Positions 16,379 through 25,960 of a DNA stretch of 54,553 nucleotides are shown here, in pieces (positions within the stretch are counted from its first letter, which is position 1; the number at the start of each line of letters is the position of its first letter). The notes under the pieces were generated by a model, which saw only the letters and a program-made list of their open reading frames with translations, did not search any database and had not been told where the DNA came from. The DNA is from an uncultured Verrucomicrobiales bacterium. GTDB lineage: Bacteria; Verrucomicrobiota; Verrucomicrobiia; Verrucomicrobiales; DEV007. The translations under genes were made by a program, and so were the position numbers. The DNA lies in contig CALAHF010000177.1 of the NCBI GenBank assembly GCA_937891465.1, positions 1 through 54,553 of the forward strand, read 5' to 3'.

Positions 16379-17326
16379 TTATTCAGCCTCGTCGGCCCCA
16401 TCTTCAGACGATTCCGCTTCCTCGCCTTCGAGCTGAGCCCCTAAAATCCGCTTCAACTCGCCTTTGTGGAGATCCCAGGTCTTTTGAATGTGATCGCGGC
16501 GAGTCACCCACATCGCGCTGTCATCGGGCTCCAACTGGTAATTCATCACAGCGAAGATCCGATCTTTCAGCATGTCGAACTCCACCGTTGTACCGGATTC
16601 GTCTTTACCGGAAACGACAATCTTTTTGACGATCTCATTCTCGTCATCAGAAAAATCATCGTGAATTCGCAGCCACGACTCCAGCGTGGCTGCAGCGACC
16701 GCCTGATTTAGCGTTGCCCCTTTTTCGCGAGCCGATTTCATCACGATCTCAATTCCGGGAGATTCAGTTTGCGCTGCATTTTGAATGACTCGCATCGTGT
16801 TTTCATCGAGGCTTTCCAACGTCGGCATCACATCAATGACTTCAGCCGAAATATGAATTTTGCGAATCACGGGGAGAATTTTCATCTTCATCAAGTCCGT
16901 CGGGCGAAGGATCGGCTTAATCTCAACATCGCCGTCGATACTGCCCTGCTGCTTGATGAAACTCGCCATCTGTTTGGCTGAAACGGCTTTGCTATTCCGT
17001 TGCAGCACGAGAATCCCACTCTCAAAATCATAGTAGAACGCTGAGCATTCCGCCATGCCCTCGTTCTTGTCGAGATTCACCGCCGTGATCTCACCCGTCA
17101 GATTGGCCCGAAAACCCGCCGGAGCCATCGAAATCCGCATCATGTCCCCGAGATACCCGGCATCATTGACCTTGCCTCGGGTCAGGCGAATCCAATCATC
17201 ATTGATTTCGACATTCCGCTTTTCGCTATCAGCCGGAATTCCATGGACATTCCGAAGAACGGTTTCGAGATCTTTTGAATCTGTAATTTCAACGGTATAG
17301 AAATCAATTTTCGACGATTTTTGCAT
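16379..17326 (-). CDS. Cytoplasmic protein of unknown function, possibly DUF6731-like
   Basis: A 315-residue soluble protein without signal or membrane segments. The N-terminal half is beta-rich (IDFYTVEI, then MAECSAFYYDFESGILVLQR). This order, with the phrase YDFESGILVLQRN near residue 105, reminds me of DUF6731 proteins, but I recall that family only loosely. The C-terminal half has longer helices (QAVAAATLESWLRIHDDF) and an acidic tail. Function unknown. The gene lies 87 bases downstream of a phosphotransferase gene on the same strand. Confidence 0.6.
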   Translation of the reverse strand: MQKSSKIDFYTVEITDSKDLETVLRNVHGIPADSEKRNVEINDDWIRLTRGKVNDAGYLGDMMRISMAPAGFRANLTGEITAVNLDKNEGMAECSAFYYDFESGILVLQRNSKAVSAKQMASFIKQQGSIDGDVEIKPILRPTDLMKMKILPVIRKIHISAEVIDVMPTLESLDENTMRVIQNAAQTESPGIEIVMKSAREKGATLNQAVAAATLESWLRIHDDFSDDENEIVKKIVVSGKDESGTTVEFDMLKDRIFAVMNYQLEPDDSAMWVTRRDHIQKTWDLHKGELKRILGAQLEGEEAESSEDGADEAE

Positions 17327-17413
17327 GTGCCGTCCTCGTAGCCGCAGACCTCGTTGTGGTCAAACCGTTCGCGAAAGATTTGAGGGACAATTGATCATTT
17401 TTCAACGGTGTAA

Positions 17414-18397
17414 TCACAACCGCCCAATGACCTGGCTGGCAAGACGTTCGCTGTACCCAGTGATTTTCCAATGGCCGGGACACCAGCCCTTCAAAAAACG
17501 ATGAAAATCCGTCCACGCCACCGGGAAAAGTTCGCGCCACTCAGCCTCGACCTCGTCTGGATTGATGTCCGGATGATGAATCGCTAATGCAGCTCGCAGC
17601 GATGAAAAATACGCATCTAACAATGGCGATTCCCTCGCCTCGCAAGCGCGTTCGTCGAGACAGCTGCCGATGAAATACGCAACGTCCTTCATTCCACAGC
17701 CGCCACCGACGTATTGAAAATCAAGCATCGCCACGTCATCCCCATTTTCGGAAAAACAGAAATTCGCCAGCTTCGCGTCGCCGTGAACCAGCGTCTTAAA
17801 TTGCGCTGAGTTTAGTTTTATATCGATCGCCTTTGCTGCATTTTTCAAAGCCGGATCGTCGAGCACTTCAAGTTCGTCAGGGCGAGTATCGAGATGCCAG
17901 TAGGTTCCGATTTCCCACAAGTCGCCTGGCTTCGCGCCCATGAAAGTTGCGTGAAAATTCGCCAGCCACGTCAGGCAGTTTTCGATCTGGTTCGTCGTCA
18001 GCCCATTCAACCGAGCCGGAAATCCAGCCGCATCGAGATCCTCTAACACCAGCAGGACCTCATCCCCTACCCGATCAAAGGCGAGAAACTTCGGCGTTCT
18101 GACGCCAGCCCCACAACGATCGTTCCAATCCTTATACCAATTCGTTTCCACGCGATAAGACTCCACTTTTCGCTGATGCGAAATATCCGAATTCCACCCA
18201 CGTGGGTGATTCCCCGCCAACGGCACCGTGACGTGTTTCACCACGACCGTTTCAACATCCGCGCCGTGCAGCTCCAGACGCAAAATCTTGCCATAGCCGC
18301 TCCACAGTTCCTGAATCACGCCGAGAACACGCAGACTCGAAGCGCCCGTCGCGCAAAGGACGGTCGTTTTAAACGCTTCGCTGAGATCATGATTCAT
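17414..18397 (-). CDS. Phosphotransferase of the choline kinase/aminoglycoside phosphotransferase superfamily
   Basis: A 327-residue soluble protein from the ATG at 18397; a TTG 11 codons upstream is possible. The kinase-like core is clear: a small-lobe strand with ETVVVKHV (nucleotide Lys), a hinge VLEDLDA, the catalytic loop [13 protein letters not shown] and the metal Asp in MLDFQYVG. The order and [13 protein letters not shown] after the metal site suit the choline/ethanolamine kinase and ecdysteroid-kinase-like branch. The substrate is a small alcohol or amino alcohol, not determinable here. It probably forms a unit with the two small upstream frames on the same strand. Confidence 0.85.
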   Translation of the reverse strand: MNHDLSEAFKTTVLCATGASSLRVLGVIQELWSGYGKILRLELHGADVETVVVKHVTVPLAGNHPRGWNSDISHQRKVESYRVETNWYKDWNDRCGAGVRTPKFLAFDRVGDEVLLVLEDLDAAGFPARLNGLTTNQIENCLTWLANFHATFMGAKPGDLWEIGTYWHLDTRPDELEVLDDPALKNAAKAIDIKLNSAQFKTLVHGDAKLANFCFSENGDDVAMLDFQYVGGGCGMKDVAYFIGSCLDERACEARESPLLDAYFSSLRAALAIHHPDINPDEVEAEWRELFPVAWTDFHRFLKGWCPGHWKITGYSERLASQVIGRL

Positions 18398-18506
18398 CGG
18401 CACCCGCGAAAATCGGCAATTTTCCGACAATCACAACCTCGAAGCCTTGATCTTGAAATTTACCAGCTAGCTTTGCGATCAGATCGAGCCAACTCCGAAT
18501 TTTCAC
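18387..18506 (-). CDS. Possible 39-residue peptide overlapping the kinase start
   Basis: A GTG at 18506 opens a 39-codon frame that ends at a TGA overlapping the ATG of the kinase by 11 bases, a common sign of coupling. The predicted peptide [20 protein letters not shown], then [18 protein letters not shown], is amphipathic helix plus strand. It has no known relative that I recognise, so it could be chance. The stretch would otherwise be an 83-base leader of the kinase gene. Confidence 0.25.
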   Translation of the reverse strand: MKIRSWLDLIAKLAGKFQDQGFEVVIVGKLPIFAGADES

Positions 18507-18509
18507 CCT

Positions 18510-19151
18510 TTAATTTTCCAATTCTTGCAACCTCTCCGCCAAACGAGCCTTCAAGCCAGCATCGTTGAGTTGATCATAGAGCGTGGAGATCTCGTCCCGC
18601 TTCATTGAGGAAGCGTTGCTGTAAAGGCCTTCTGCAATTCGCTCCCATGCAAGGTGTCTGGAATTAGTATTGAGCCAATTCGCAAGATTTTCGGTTCCAT
18701 GACCAGAAATCCAGTTTTTTGCCAACGCTTTAAAAGCATTCGGGCTCTCCAGGCCATATTCCTGATCTGCATACTCAACCCATTCGATTACCTGATTAAC
18801 ATCCCTACGAACCATTTTGGCAGCCGCGTAATCAGCAAACGAATCCTCGGCGTAAGGCTGGCCCACATGTTTTTTCGCCCACTCAACTTTGTTATCAATG
18901 CCAGACGTTCCAAGAAGTCGATTTTTCAGACTCTCGAATAGCGGCTTCAAATGCTGGCTGTCTTGCTCCTCAGTCGTAGAAGCTCGAGCGAATGCACTAT
19001 CGAAAAGGTTGGAAGCTTCTTCAATTCCCTTTGTTTGAATGATAGTCGGCAAGAGGTTTCGAGAATACGTTTTCCGGTAGTCAGCAGGAAGTTGTTCCAA
19101 TAAAAAGCAAAGCTCGCTCTGGATCAGCCATGATTGCACTCCAAATTTCAT
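18510..19151 (-). CDS. Helical-repeat-like protein, possibly N-terminally truncated
   Basis: The ATG at 19151 gives 213 residues; a GTG at 19157 is the alternative. The sequence is all-helix with repeated Trp/Ala patterns (VEWAKKHV, VIEWVEYADQ, ALAKNWISG, NLANWLN). This is typical of large Verrucomicrobiota proteins with weak helical repeats, which often are over 400 residues with a signal peptide. The present N-terminus has neither a signal nor a clear domain start, so it may be the C-terminal part of a former longer gene. Function unknown. Confidence 0.55.
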   Translation of the reverse strand: MKFGVQSWLIQSELCFLLEQLPADYRKTYSRNLLPTIIQTKGIEEASNLFDSAFARASTTEEQDSQHLKPLFESLKNRLLGTSGIDNKVEWAKKHVGQPYAEDSFADYAAAKMVRRDVNQVIEWVEYADQEYGLESPNAFKALAKNWISGHGTENLANWLNTNSRHLAWERIAEGLYSNASSMKRDEISTLYDQLNDAGLKARLAERLQELEN

Positions 19152-19268
19152 GGGCACATCGTAGGATGGGATTGAATGATTGATTCAATTAAAATCACCA
19201 CGCTCATTCAGCTTCGAAACCTTGATCGCGCAATTTCAAGGATCACGAAAACTTGCCAAGATGCCTAT

Positions 19269-20678
19269 ATGAAACGATTCGCCCTCGCTCCCATTTTGAT
19301 TTTCGCAGCCAACTCGTTGCTTGCCGAACCACTTGAAATTGGAGACCGGCTCGAACTTTTTGCTGATGACTATTTGATCGACAGCCTGACCGGCGACCTT
19401 TCCCAAAAGGTTCATCAGCCCACTCCAAAAGATGTCGTCTTCACTGCCGACGCCAGTTGGGAAGGCAACACTTCCGGTTACTACACCTTGTTGCGCGACG
19501 ATGATCTCATCCGCATGATTTATCGCGGCTGGGCTCACAATCCCGAAAAACCCGTCCGGTCGCTCCATCGTGAATTTACCTGCTACGCCGAGAGCAAAGA
19601 CGGCCTCACCTTTACCAAACCCAAGCTGGGACTCGTCGAATGGGAAGGATCAAAAGCTAACAACATCATTCTCGACGACCCTTCGACTCACAACTTCGCG
19701 GCGTTTAAAGACACCAATCCCAATTGCCCACCCGAAGCCCGTTACAAAGGAATTGGCGGCGAGAAGAAGGAAGGCGGCCTTTGCGTTTATCAATCATCTG
19801 ACGCGATTCATTGGAAAAAAATGACCGACAAGCCCGTGATCAGCGACGGGGCGTTCGATTCGCAGAACATCGCGTTTTGGGATTCCCACGCAAAGATCTA
19901 CCGAGCCTACTACCGGATTTTCTCCAAAGGCGGGACTGAGAACGGCGAGTGGAAACCGAAAGGCGTTCGCGCAATCCGGACATCGACTTCGAAGGATTAC
20001 ATCAATTGGGAACCGGGCACCAACGCGACCTATGACAAAGGCACCAAGCCCCAACAGCTCTACACCAACGCGGTTCAGCCCTACTTTCGTGCGCCCCATC
20101 TGCTCGTGGCCTTCCCTACCCGCTACCTCCCTGACGAAGGCGAACGCGTCGAGCCAATTTTCATGATGAGTCGCGACGGCGTGAAATTCAAACACTACAC
20201 CGAGCCCGTCGTTCCTGAATCAGCCCCGTCCGACCGCGCCGGAAATCGCAGCAACTACATGACCTGGGGAATGTTTACCCTGCCCAGCGAACCCGACATC
20301 ATTTCCGTTTACGCCACCGAAGCCTACTACGGAACCGTTCCCGGCCGCGTCCGCCGTTTTACCTATCGGCTCGATGGATTTGTCTCACTTCATGCCGAAG
20401 GCAACGGCGGCGAAGTCCTCACCAAGCCAATCGTTTGCGGAGGAAAATCCCTCGAAGTAAACTGCGCCGGAAAACTCAAAGTCGAGCTGCAAGGCCCCGA
20501 CGGCAAAGCCATCCCCGGATTTTCACTCGCCGAATGCGATCCCTTTGAAGGCGACTCCACAAACGCGAAACTCACCTGGAATGGAAAAAGCGACCTTTCT
20601 TCGATTGCCAAAAAGCCAATTCGCATCCGATTCGTCGTCGAAAAAGGCGATCTCTATTCCATGCGCTTTCAGAAGTGA
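19269..20678 (+). CDS. Secreted GH32/GH43-like five-bladed propeller protein
   Basis: From the ATG at 19269 the product is 469 residues with a signal peptide (MKRFALAPILIFAANSLLA). The upstream in-frame extension from 19176 is polar and precedes the signal, so it is rejected. The body has propeller-type blades: LELFADDYLID, YYTLLRDDDLIRMIYRG, FDSQNIAFWDSHAKIYRAYY and a SRDGVKF blade. The DSQN and IYRAYYR blocks resemble GH32/43/68-like proteins. A final beta-sandwich of about 100 residues follows. Probably a glycan-active or glycan-binding protein; catalytic acid residues cannot be assigned with confidence by eye. Confidence 0.7.
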   Translation: MKRFALAPILIFAANSLLAEPLEIGDRLELFADDYLIDSLTGDLSQKVHQPTPKDVVFTADASWEGNTSGYYTLLRDDDLIRMIYRGWAHNPEKPVRSLHREFTCYAESKDGLTFTKPKLGLVEWEGSKANNIILDDPSTHNFAAFKDTNPNCPPEARYKGIGGEKKEGGLCVYQSSDAIHWKKMTDKPVISDGAFDSQNIAFWDSHAKIYRAYYRIFSKGGTENGEWKPKGVRAIRTSTSKDYINWEPGTNATYDKGTKPQQLYTNAVQPYFRAPHLLVAFPTRYLPDEGERVEPIFMMSRDGVKFKHYTEPVVPESAPSDRAGNRSNYMTWGMFTLPSEPDIISVYATEAYYGTVPGRVRRFTYRLDGFVSLHAEGNGGEVLTKPIVCGGKSLEVNCAGKLKVELQGPDGKAIPGFSLAECDPFEGDSTNAKLTWNGKSDLSSIAKKPIRIRFVVEKGDLYSMRFQK

Positions 20679-20719
20679 TTTCGCGTTTTCACGAGATTCA
20701 GGCACACTAAAGGTTTGGA

Positions 20720-20854
20720 GGTGGGGCGAAGCGTCCCGCTGAGCCGCGTGGTCCGGAAAAATCGGATTCGCGCCATTCACTTCGCTGCGAAGCGGAAAGG
20801 TAATTTCAACCTGTTCCCGGACCACGCGGCTCATCAGGGACGACTCGCCCCACC
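20720..20854. repeat. 135-bp long imperfect inverted repeat (miniature element candidate)
   Basis: The left arm (20720-20756, GGTGGGGCGAAG to GTGGTCCGG) and right arm (20817-20854) match in inverse orientation over about 37 bases with a handful of differences, at GGGGCGA-AG/GT and around the CCCGC/TGA step. The inner 60 bases hold a small CTTCG/CGAAG hairpin. It lies 42 bases after a stop codon and encodes nothing convincing. Size and symmetry suit a MITE or REP-type element. No second copy is in this window. Confidence 0.7.
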
Positions 20855-20898
20855 CCGGAGATTATTCGGCAATTCGACTTTTTTCGCTCGTGTTTCTA

Positions 20899-20941
20899 CG
20901 AATTAACAGGGTGCGTTCATTGAACAGACAGAGTTGGTTAG
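20899..20941. repeat. 43-bp double-palindrome element, copy 6 (weak)
   Basis: Reads CGAATTAACAGGGT at the left and has GTTCATTGAAC at the centre, with the right unit degraded (CAGAGTTGG) and ending TTAG. It fits the 43-position frame. It lies between the 135-bp repeat and the 16-bp hairpin, all in one convergent gap. Confidence 0.5.
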
Positions 20942-20953
20942 AAAAATGTAGCA

Positions 20954-20995
20954 GCGAGCGTGAGCGAGCAGCAGAGGTGGCTCGCTCACGCTCGC
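20954..20995. terminator. Perfect 16-bp hairpin between convergent genes
   Basis: GCGAGCGTGAGCGAGC (20954-20969) pairs perfectly with 20980-20995 across a 10-base loop. It lies nine bases after the stop of the helicase gene (minus strand, stop at 21004) and at the end of the plus-strand transcript from 20678. Being symmetrical it could end both. There is no T-run on either side, so rho-independent termination is not certain; a mobile-element relic is the alternative. Confidence 0.55.
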
Positions 20996-21003
20996 ACCTT
21001 CGT

Positions 21004-23532
21004 TCAAGCGAGTTCAACCGAACCAAGCCCAACCAGCATCAACACCGCCCGTTTCTCCTCATCGCTCGCGGCCAAATCGACTTCGAACGTCACCTGCCAG
21101 TCGTTCAGATCTTCCTGATCAATGAGAGTCTGTTCGATAGTCCAAACCCGCTTTTCCGAATCTTCATCGACTCGAAAATGCTTGGCGTTGCGGGCTTCGG
21201 GATCGAGCCGAATCAAGCCATGTTCGTCGGTGTAACCCGCCATGGTTTCGACGAGCTGGGGAACGGTCCATTCGCCCGGATTGACGAATTCCAACGCTGC
21301 TTCGAATTCGCTGCGTGAGAGCTCTTTGATGAAATCAAAGACAACTAGACGAACGGCACGGGTGAAAGCGGCTTTGTCCTGTGTGAACAAGATTTCACGC
21401 TCGAGCTGTTCCGGCATTGCCACTTCGTCGCGGACGAAATCCGGATTTTTGAGCCGCTCCCATTCGTCGAGCAAACTCGAATCAACGCCACGAAGCAGGG
21501 TTTCGAAAAACGACTCGGCCTCCTGAACTTCCTCAGTTTTGAAGGCCGGCGGCACGGTTTGGGCCATGACTTTGTAGACTTCGGAAAGATGTCGTAACAG
21601 CACGGCTTCACTGCGTTCCAGCTTGTAGACTTTGATGTAATCCTCAAACGAATTCCAATTCTGATACATCTCGCGGGCAATCGATTTGGGGCGCACCCCC
21701 GCTTCCTTGGCCCACGGGTTCGTCAGCACAAATTCGTTGTAGCTATCGTAGATAAAATCTTTGCCGGGCTTAGGATTCTCAACGCCTTCGAGTCGCTCCA
21801 TCCGCTCGTCGTATTCGACGCCTTCGGCTTTCATCTCTGCGACGAGCTCGTCTTTCGCCTTATCGACCTGCTTTCGAATTACGGCGGTTGGATCTTCGAG
21901 AATCGATTCAACGAGTGACAACACGTTCAGCGGGTATGCCGGATCTTCCTGATCAAGCTTGGGAATGGCTTCGAGAAGAAACAATCCCAGTGCTTGATTC
22001 AGCGAAAAGTCCTCCTGCAACTCGATGTTCAGCGCGATCTTGGCAGGGCCGGTTCGCTCGGCTTTTGGAATGATACTGAGCACATTTCCCTCGACCAATC
22101 CACGAAACAGAGAGAAGGCCTTTTTCCGCAACCCTTGCTTTTTCAGCGGAGTTTCGTGACTCACCCGGATCAATCGGCGCAGTTCTTCGCAGCCGTCTTC
22201 ATTTTTGCGGCTGAGAACGTTTAACAGCATGGCATGATGAACAATGAAACTGGATCGTAAGGCTTCCGAATCTGCCGTGATCAGATTTCTAAACGTGGAT
22301 TCATCCCACATCACAAAGCCTTTTTCGGGCGGCTTTTTCTTCATCGCCTTGCTCTTTTTCCCTTTGGCGGCAGCTTTTTCGTCGGCCTTCTTGTTGTCGA
22401 TGACATGCTCAGGAGCCTGCGCCACAACGTAGCCAATCGTGTCAAAACCGCGGCGCCCTGCCCTTCCGGCGATCTGTTTGAAATCACGCACCGCCAGGGT
22501 TTTGGTCGATTGCCCGCCATATTTGAAAAGCTGGGTAAACATCACCGTTCGGATCGGAACGTTCACACCGACGCCGAGAGTATCGGTTCCGCAAATGACT
22601 TTCAGAAGGCCTTTCTGGGCGAGCTTTTCGACGAGTACCCGGTATTTTGGCAGCATTCCCGCGTGGTGAATTCCCAACCCGTGACGCAGCAGCTTTTTCA
22701 CCTCTTTTCCATAAGGGCTCCGGAAATCAGCCCCGATCAGCACTTCGTTGATCTGATTCTTTTCTTCCTTAGAGCAGAAGTTTCGGCTCATCAGGTTTTG
22801 TGCAGTTCTGGCACAGGAAAGCTGGGTGAAATGAACCAGATAAATCGGTGCCCGATCGGCTTCGACGAGTTCTTCGACTTTCTCCTCCAGCGGAGTCACG
22901 CTGTAATCAAATTCCAACGGAACCGGCCGGTCGTCCGACTGAACCAACACGGTATCACGACCGGTCAGCGTATTCAGTTCTTTCGTAAAAAACGATGGCT
23001 CCCCCAGAGTAGCAGACATCAGCAGAAACTGAGCCTGCGGCAGGGTCAGCAAAGGAACCTGCCAGGCAACGCCACGGCTGTGATCCGAGTAATAGTGAAA
23101 CTCGTCCATGATGATGTCGTCCACCCGCGCCGCCGCACCCTCGCGCAACGCCAGATTCGAAAGGATTTCTGCCGTGCAACAAATCACCGGAGCCTCAGCA
23201 TTAACCGTCGCGTCGCCAGTGATCATCCCGACGTTCTCAGGACCAAACGTCTTGCATAGCGAGAGGAACTTCTCGTTCGCCAATGCCTTCACCGGCACGG
23301 TGTAGAACGAGCGACGTTTCTGACAGATCGCCCGAAACTGCAACGCCATCGCAACCAGCGATTTGCCCGAGCCCGTCGGAGTATTGAGAATCACATTGTT
23401 CTCCGCAAACAGCTCGAGAATCGCCTCCTCCTGGTGATCATAGGGTTCGATCCCTTCATCAACAAGATAGCCGAGAAACGCATCGAGGATTTCGTCGGAC
23501 GAAGTGGATTGGGGAAGCAGAGGGAAAGACAT
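21004..23532 (-). CDS. Superfamily 2 DEAD/H-box helicase with DUF3516-type C-terminus
   Basis: 842 residues, cytoplasmic. Helicase motifs in order: Walker A TPTGSGKS (51-58), motif II DEFH (143-146), motif III SAT (173-175), a HHAGM block (289-293) and motif [12 protein letters not shown] (353-362). The Ski2-like arrangement is followed by a Lys-rich insert near residue 385 ([20 protein letters not shown]) and a long helical C-terminal half, as in DUF3516 helicases known from Actinobacteria and PVC genomes. Probably an RNA or DNA unwinding enzyme in RNA metabolism or repair; the exact role is unknown. It is a lone gene, with 104 bases to the next minus-strand gene. Confidence 0.87.
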   Translation of the reverse strand: MSFPLLPQSTSSDEILDAFLGYLVDEGIEPYDHQEEAILELFAENNVILNTPTGSGKSLVAMALQFRAICQKRRSFYTVPVKALANEKFLSLCKTFGPENVGMITGDATVNAEAPVICCTAEILSNLALREGAAARVDDIIMDEFHYYSDHSRGVAWQVPLLTLPQAQFLLMSATLGEPSFFTKELNTLTGRDTVLVQSDDRPVPLEFDYSVTPLEEKVEELVEADRAPIYLVHFTQLSCARTAQNLMSRNFCSKEEKNQINEVLIGADFRSPYGKEVKKLLRHGLGIHHAGMLPKYRVLVEKLAQKGLLKVICGTDTLGVGVNVPIRTVMFTQLFKYGGQSTKTLAVRDFKQIAGRAGRRGFDTIGYVVAQAPEHVIDNKKADEKAAAKGKKSKAMKKKPPEKGFVMWDESTFRNLITADSEALRSSFIVHHAMLLNVLSRKNEDGCEELRRLIRVSHETPLKKQGLRKKAFSLFRGLVEGNVLSIIPKAERTGPAKIALNIELQEDFSLNQALGLFLLEAIPKLDQEDPAYPLNVLSLVESILEDPTAVIRKQVDKAKDELVAEMKAEGVEYDERMERLEGVENPKPGKDFIYDSYNEFVLTNPWAKEAGVRPKSIAREMYQNWNSFEDYIKVYKLERSEAVLLRHLSEVYKVMAQTVPPAFKTEEVQEAESFFETLLRGVDSSLLDEWERLKNPDFVRDEVAMPEQLEREILFTQDKAAFTRAVRLVVFDFIKELSRSEFEAALEFVNPGEWTVPQLVETMAGYTDEHGLIRLDPEARNAKHFRVDEDSEKRVWTIEQTLIDQEDLNDWQVTFEVDLAASDEEKRAVLMLVGLGSVELA

Positions 23533-23636
23533 CGATTGCCGACAGCGTCCGACGGCCAGCGGGAAACCTCAATCACTTTTCAGAACAAGATCAAAAAACC
23601 TACGCCTGAATCAGAAATCGATCACAAACCCCGAAA

Positions 23637-24074
23637 TCAGGACTGTGTAAGTTGATCATTTCCATCACATTCACTTTTCCAAAGAACCCAGCCGATCAAT
23701 ATCAGGCCGAGGTTCTGAGCTATTTTCACAGGATAATTCAAATCTTCAACGCTACCAAAACAGCCGCAGGTGATATCCAGTCCCCTCGCCCACGAAATCG
23801 CAACTGCCGAGGTAAAAACCACCAAACTGGCGACCAGAATCGATACGCCGCCACGAAAGAGAATCCCCGCCATTACTGCGATTCCAGCGATGACTTCGAC
23901 CCACGGAATAAAGAGGGCAGCTGCAGCCGCAAAAGGGTCTCCAATCAACTCGTAGTTCCTCACATCCTCGGTGAACCGGATCGGATTCTTGATCTTCGCG
24001 ACCCCACTCCAGATAAAAAGCGCCCCGAAAATCAGTCGCAGGACCAACCAAACTGAGGACAGAATTTTTTTCAT
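23637..24074 (-). CDS. MauE/DoxX-type membrane redox protein
   Basis: A 145-residue protein with four predicted membrane segments. The first segment has FIWSGVAKIKNP, typical of DoxX/MauE. Between segments 3 and 4 lies CGCFG (Cys103, Cys105), the motif of MauE-like proteins. Family knowledge: these proteins are linked to disulfide handling or electron delivery in the envelope. The partner is not evident here. A GAGG lies a few bases before the ATG. The gene is divergent from the DUF1460 gene, with an inverted repeat between them. Confidence 0.82.
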   Translation of the reverse strand: MKKILSSVWLVLRLIFGALFIWSGVAKIKNPIRFTEDVRNYELIGDPFAAAAALFIPWVEVIAGIAVMAGILFRGGVSILVASLVVFTSAVAISWARGLDITCGCFGSVEDLNYPVKIAQNLGLILIGWVLWKSECDGNDQLTQS

Positions 24075-24139
24075 CCAAGGAACCTCACGCCGATTCGTCT
24101 CAATTCAAGAGCGCAGACATGAACTGAATCCCGCGACGC

Positions 24140-24162
24140 TTTATTTAAGCTATCTAAATAAA
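24140..24162. promoter_or_regulatory. Operator-like inverted repeat in a divergent promoter region
   Basis: TTTATTTA (24140-24147) and TAAATAAA (24155-24162) are perfect inverted copies with a 7-base spacer. They lie in the 125-base gap between the divergent MauE/DoxX and DUF1460 genes, at the distance from both starts expected of a transcription-factor site. No regulator gene is beside it. Confidence 0.4.
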
Positions 24163-24199
24163 TCTGGAAATTCGAGCCACACCCCTTAAAATCAACTCC

Positions 24200-25189
24200 A
24201 TGAAGCCGACTGTCGCCCTCTCCCGTCGATCCGCCCTTTCCCTGAGCACCGCAGGCCTCATTTCCGCCGCCGGACTCCCTCTTTTCGGACAGGACCGCGC
24301 CGCAGCAAAGCGGAAGCTCCCGATGAGCACGATTTTCAAAGGCGAAGCGACGTTTAAAAAAATCGTCAAGAAAGCCACGGATGAGAACTGGAAAGCATTG
24401 GCCATCGGTGATCGGATCATCAAATTTGCCCGTGAACTGCATGGAAAGCCCTACAAGAGTTTCACCCTGGAGATCGACAATAAAATTGAATCGCCTTCGG
24501 TGAATTTTGATGGCGTCGATTGCTGGACGTTTTTCGAAATGTCACTCGGTCTCGCCCGCATGATCGGCTACGAGCGCAGCGAATACACACCGTCCGACCT
24601 GCTCCGTGAAATTGAATTCACCCGCTACCGCGCCGGCTACTGCGGAGGAAATTACCTTGAGCGGATTCACTACCTCGCTGAATGGTATTTCGAAAACGAT
24701 GCTCGCGGAACGATTGATCATATAACGGATAGCTTCGGAAACTCGAAGAAAATCAGCGGTCGGAAAGTTCAGGAAATGACGGTACTGTGGAAGAGCTACC
24801 GCTATTTGAAAAATAACCCCGAGCTGCGCACCCCCATGAAAAAGTGGGAGAACTATGTCGCCAACATGCCCGTCAGCTACGTGCCAAAAGACAAAGTCGC
24901 AGCGATCGAGCCTAAACTGAAAGACGGCGACGTCATCGGGATCGCAACCGTTCACGACGGCGGATTCTGCTCCCACGTCGGACTCGCCGTTCGCACCAAC
25001 GACGGCGTGATGCGGCTCATGCATGCGTCGACGAACTACAAAAAGGTCGTCATCGACAAGTCAATTTCCGGTTACCTCAACTCGTTCAAATCCCACGCAG
25101 GAATCATCATCGGTCGCCCGCTCGAAGTCAGCGAAACCGTGACCGATTCCAAGATCTACAAAGCCAATTTGAAGAAGCTGATTGGTTGA
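24200..25189 (+). CDS. DUF1460-family secreted amidase (NlpC/P60-like)
   Basis: A 329-residue protein. The N-terminus LSRRSALSLSTAGLISAAGL has a twin-arginine-like start (Arg9-Arg10), so Tat export is possible; a Sec signal is the alternative. The catalytic Cys is Cys108 in DGVDCWTFFE. The probable His is His259 in CSHVGLAV, followed by a MHAST strand and a SHAGIIIGRPLE ending. This order fits DUF1460, whose characterised members are N-acetylmuramoyl-L-alanine amidases active on peptidoglycan. Expected role: cutting or recycling of cell-wall fragments. The gene stands alone and divergent. Confidence 0.85.
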   Translation: MKPTVALSRRSALSLSTAGLISAAGLPLFGQDRAAAKRKLPMSTIFKGEATFKKIVKKATDENWKALAIGDRIIKFARELHGKPYKSFTLEIDNKIESPSVNFDGVDCWTFFEMSLGLARMIGYERSEYTPSDLLREIEFTRYRAGYCGGNYLERIHYLAEWYFENDARGTIDHITDSFGNSKKISGRKVQEMTVLWKSYRYLKNNPELRTPMKKWENYVANMPVSYVPKDKVAAIEPKLKDGDVIGIATVHDGGFCSHVGLAVRTNDGVMRLMHASTNYKKVVIDKSISGYLNSFKSHAGIIIGRPLEVSETVTDSKIYKANLKKLIG

Positions 25190-25285
25190 TCTGGTTGGAT
25201 TCCACCCACATGGGCTTCCGGTGCTCTCTAGCTATTCCTGATCAGAGAATAAGATCTCCCAAGTCCCGAACCAAATAGGTCCTGA

Positions 25286-25960
25286 AGACTTGCATTTGAC
25301 CTTTGCGTTGGCTTTTTATTGTTGCACCGAAAGACATTTTGGCCGGCTGCCGCATGCGTCATCATGTTTCATACGGTTAATTATTCACTTTTCAAAATTG
25401 GTCTATTTCCTTTGATTAGAATTCCTCTCTTGATTCCCTTCTTCCAACCTCACTGGCCATGTTTCAAGAAAAAGAAATCTTCGGAAAATCGAGTGAGCGA
25501 TCTCCCTGTCGTTGAGGGGAATACAAAAAGACTCCCTTCCCCGGGAATAACCGCATTTGTAATCATCTATTTGTTCGTTCAGGTTTCACTTCCATTCAGG
25601 AACCTAACCTATGGGGGAGACCCGAGCTGGTCCGAAGTTGGCCACTATTATTTGTGGCGAATGATGCTTAGAGATAAGGACGCCTATGTAAAATTTTTCT
25701 TCAATCCTGCAGATGCTGAAAAGCTGCTTGAAGCATCCGACCTGCGCCCAAACATCGGTAAAACCCACGTTCAAAAGATGGTTAAAAACCCTCATATGAT
25801 TTTGCAATATGTCCACGCGCTCGATGACACCTTTCAAGAAATGGGGATCAATGATGTCGAGATTCGAGCTACCGCGATTGTCTCCCTCAATGGCCGACCG
25901 TATCAGCTCATTATTGATCCAGAAGTCGACTTAACAAAGGCGGGCTTGCCAGCGGTCTGA
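25286..25960 (+). pseudogene. Vitamin K-dependent gamma-carboxylase remnant lacking the N-terminal half
   Basis: The frame is open from just after a TGA (25283-25285) to the stop at 25960. It begins inside the family with LAFDLCVGFLLLHRKTFWPA (a membrane segment) and runs through FHTVNYSLFKIGLFPL, GGDPSWSEVGHYYLWRMMLR, MILQYVHALDDTFQ and SLNGRPYQLIIDPEVDL. These are the later blocks of VKGC/HTTM proteins (GHxFSWRMxLR and LNGRxPQxLIDP). The earlier membrane segments and the catalytic region are missing, and no homologous sequence precedes the TGA. A protein might start at TTG 25319, but it would be inactive. It ends in an 18-base word that is repeated downstream. Confidence 0.72.

Noticed and set aside
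20523-20834. A 103-codon minus-strand frame through the 135-bp repeat
   Set aside because: It overlaps the end of the GH-like gene antisense and the repeat arm; no gene features.
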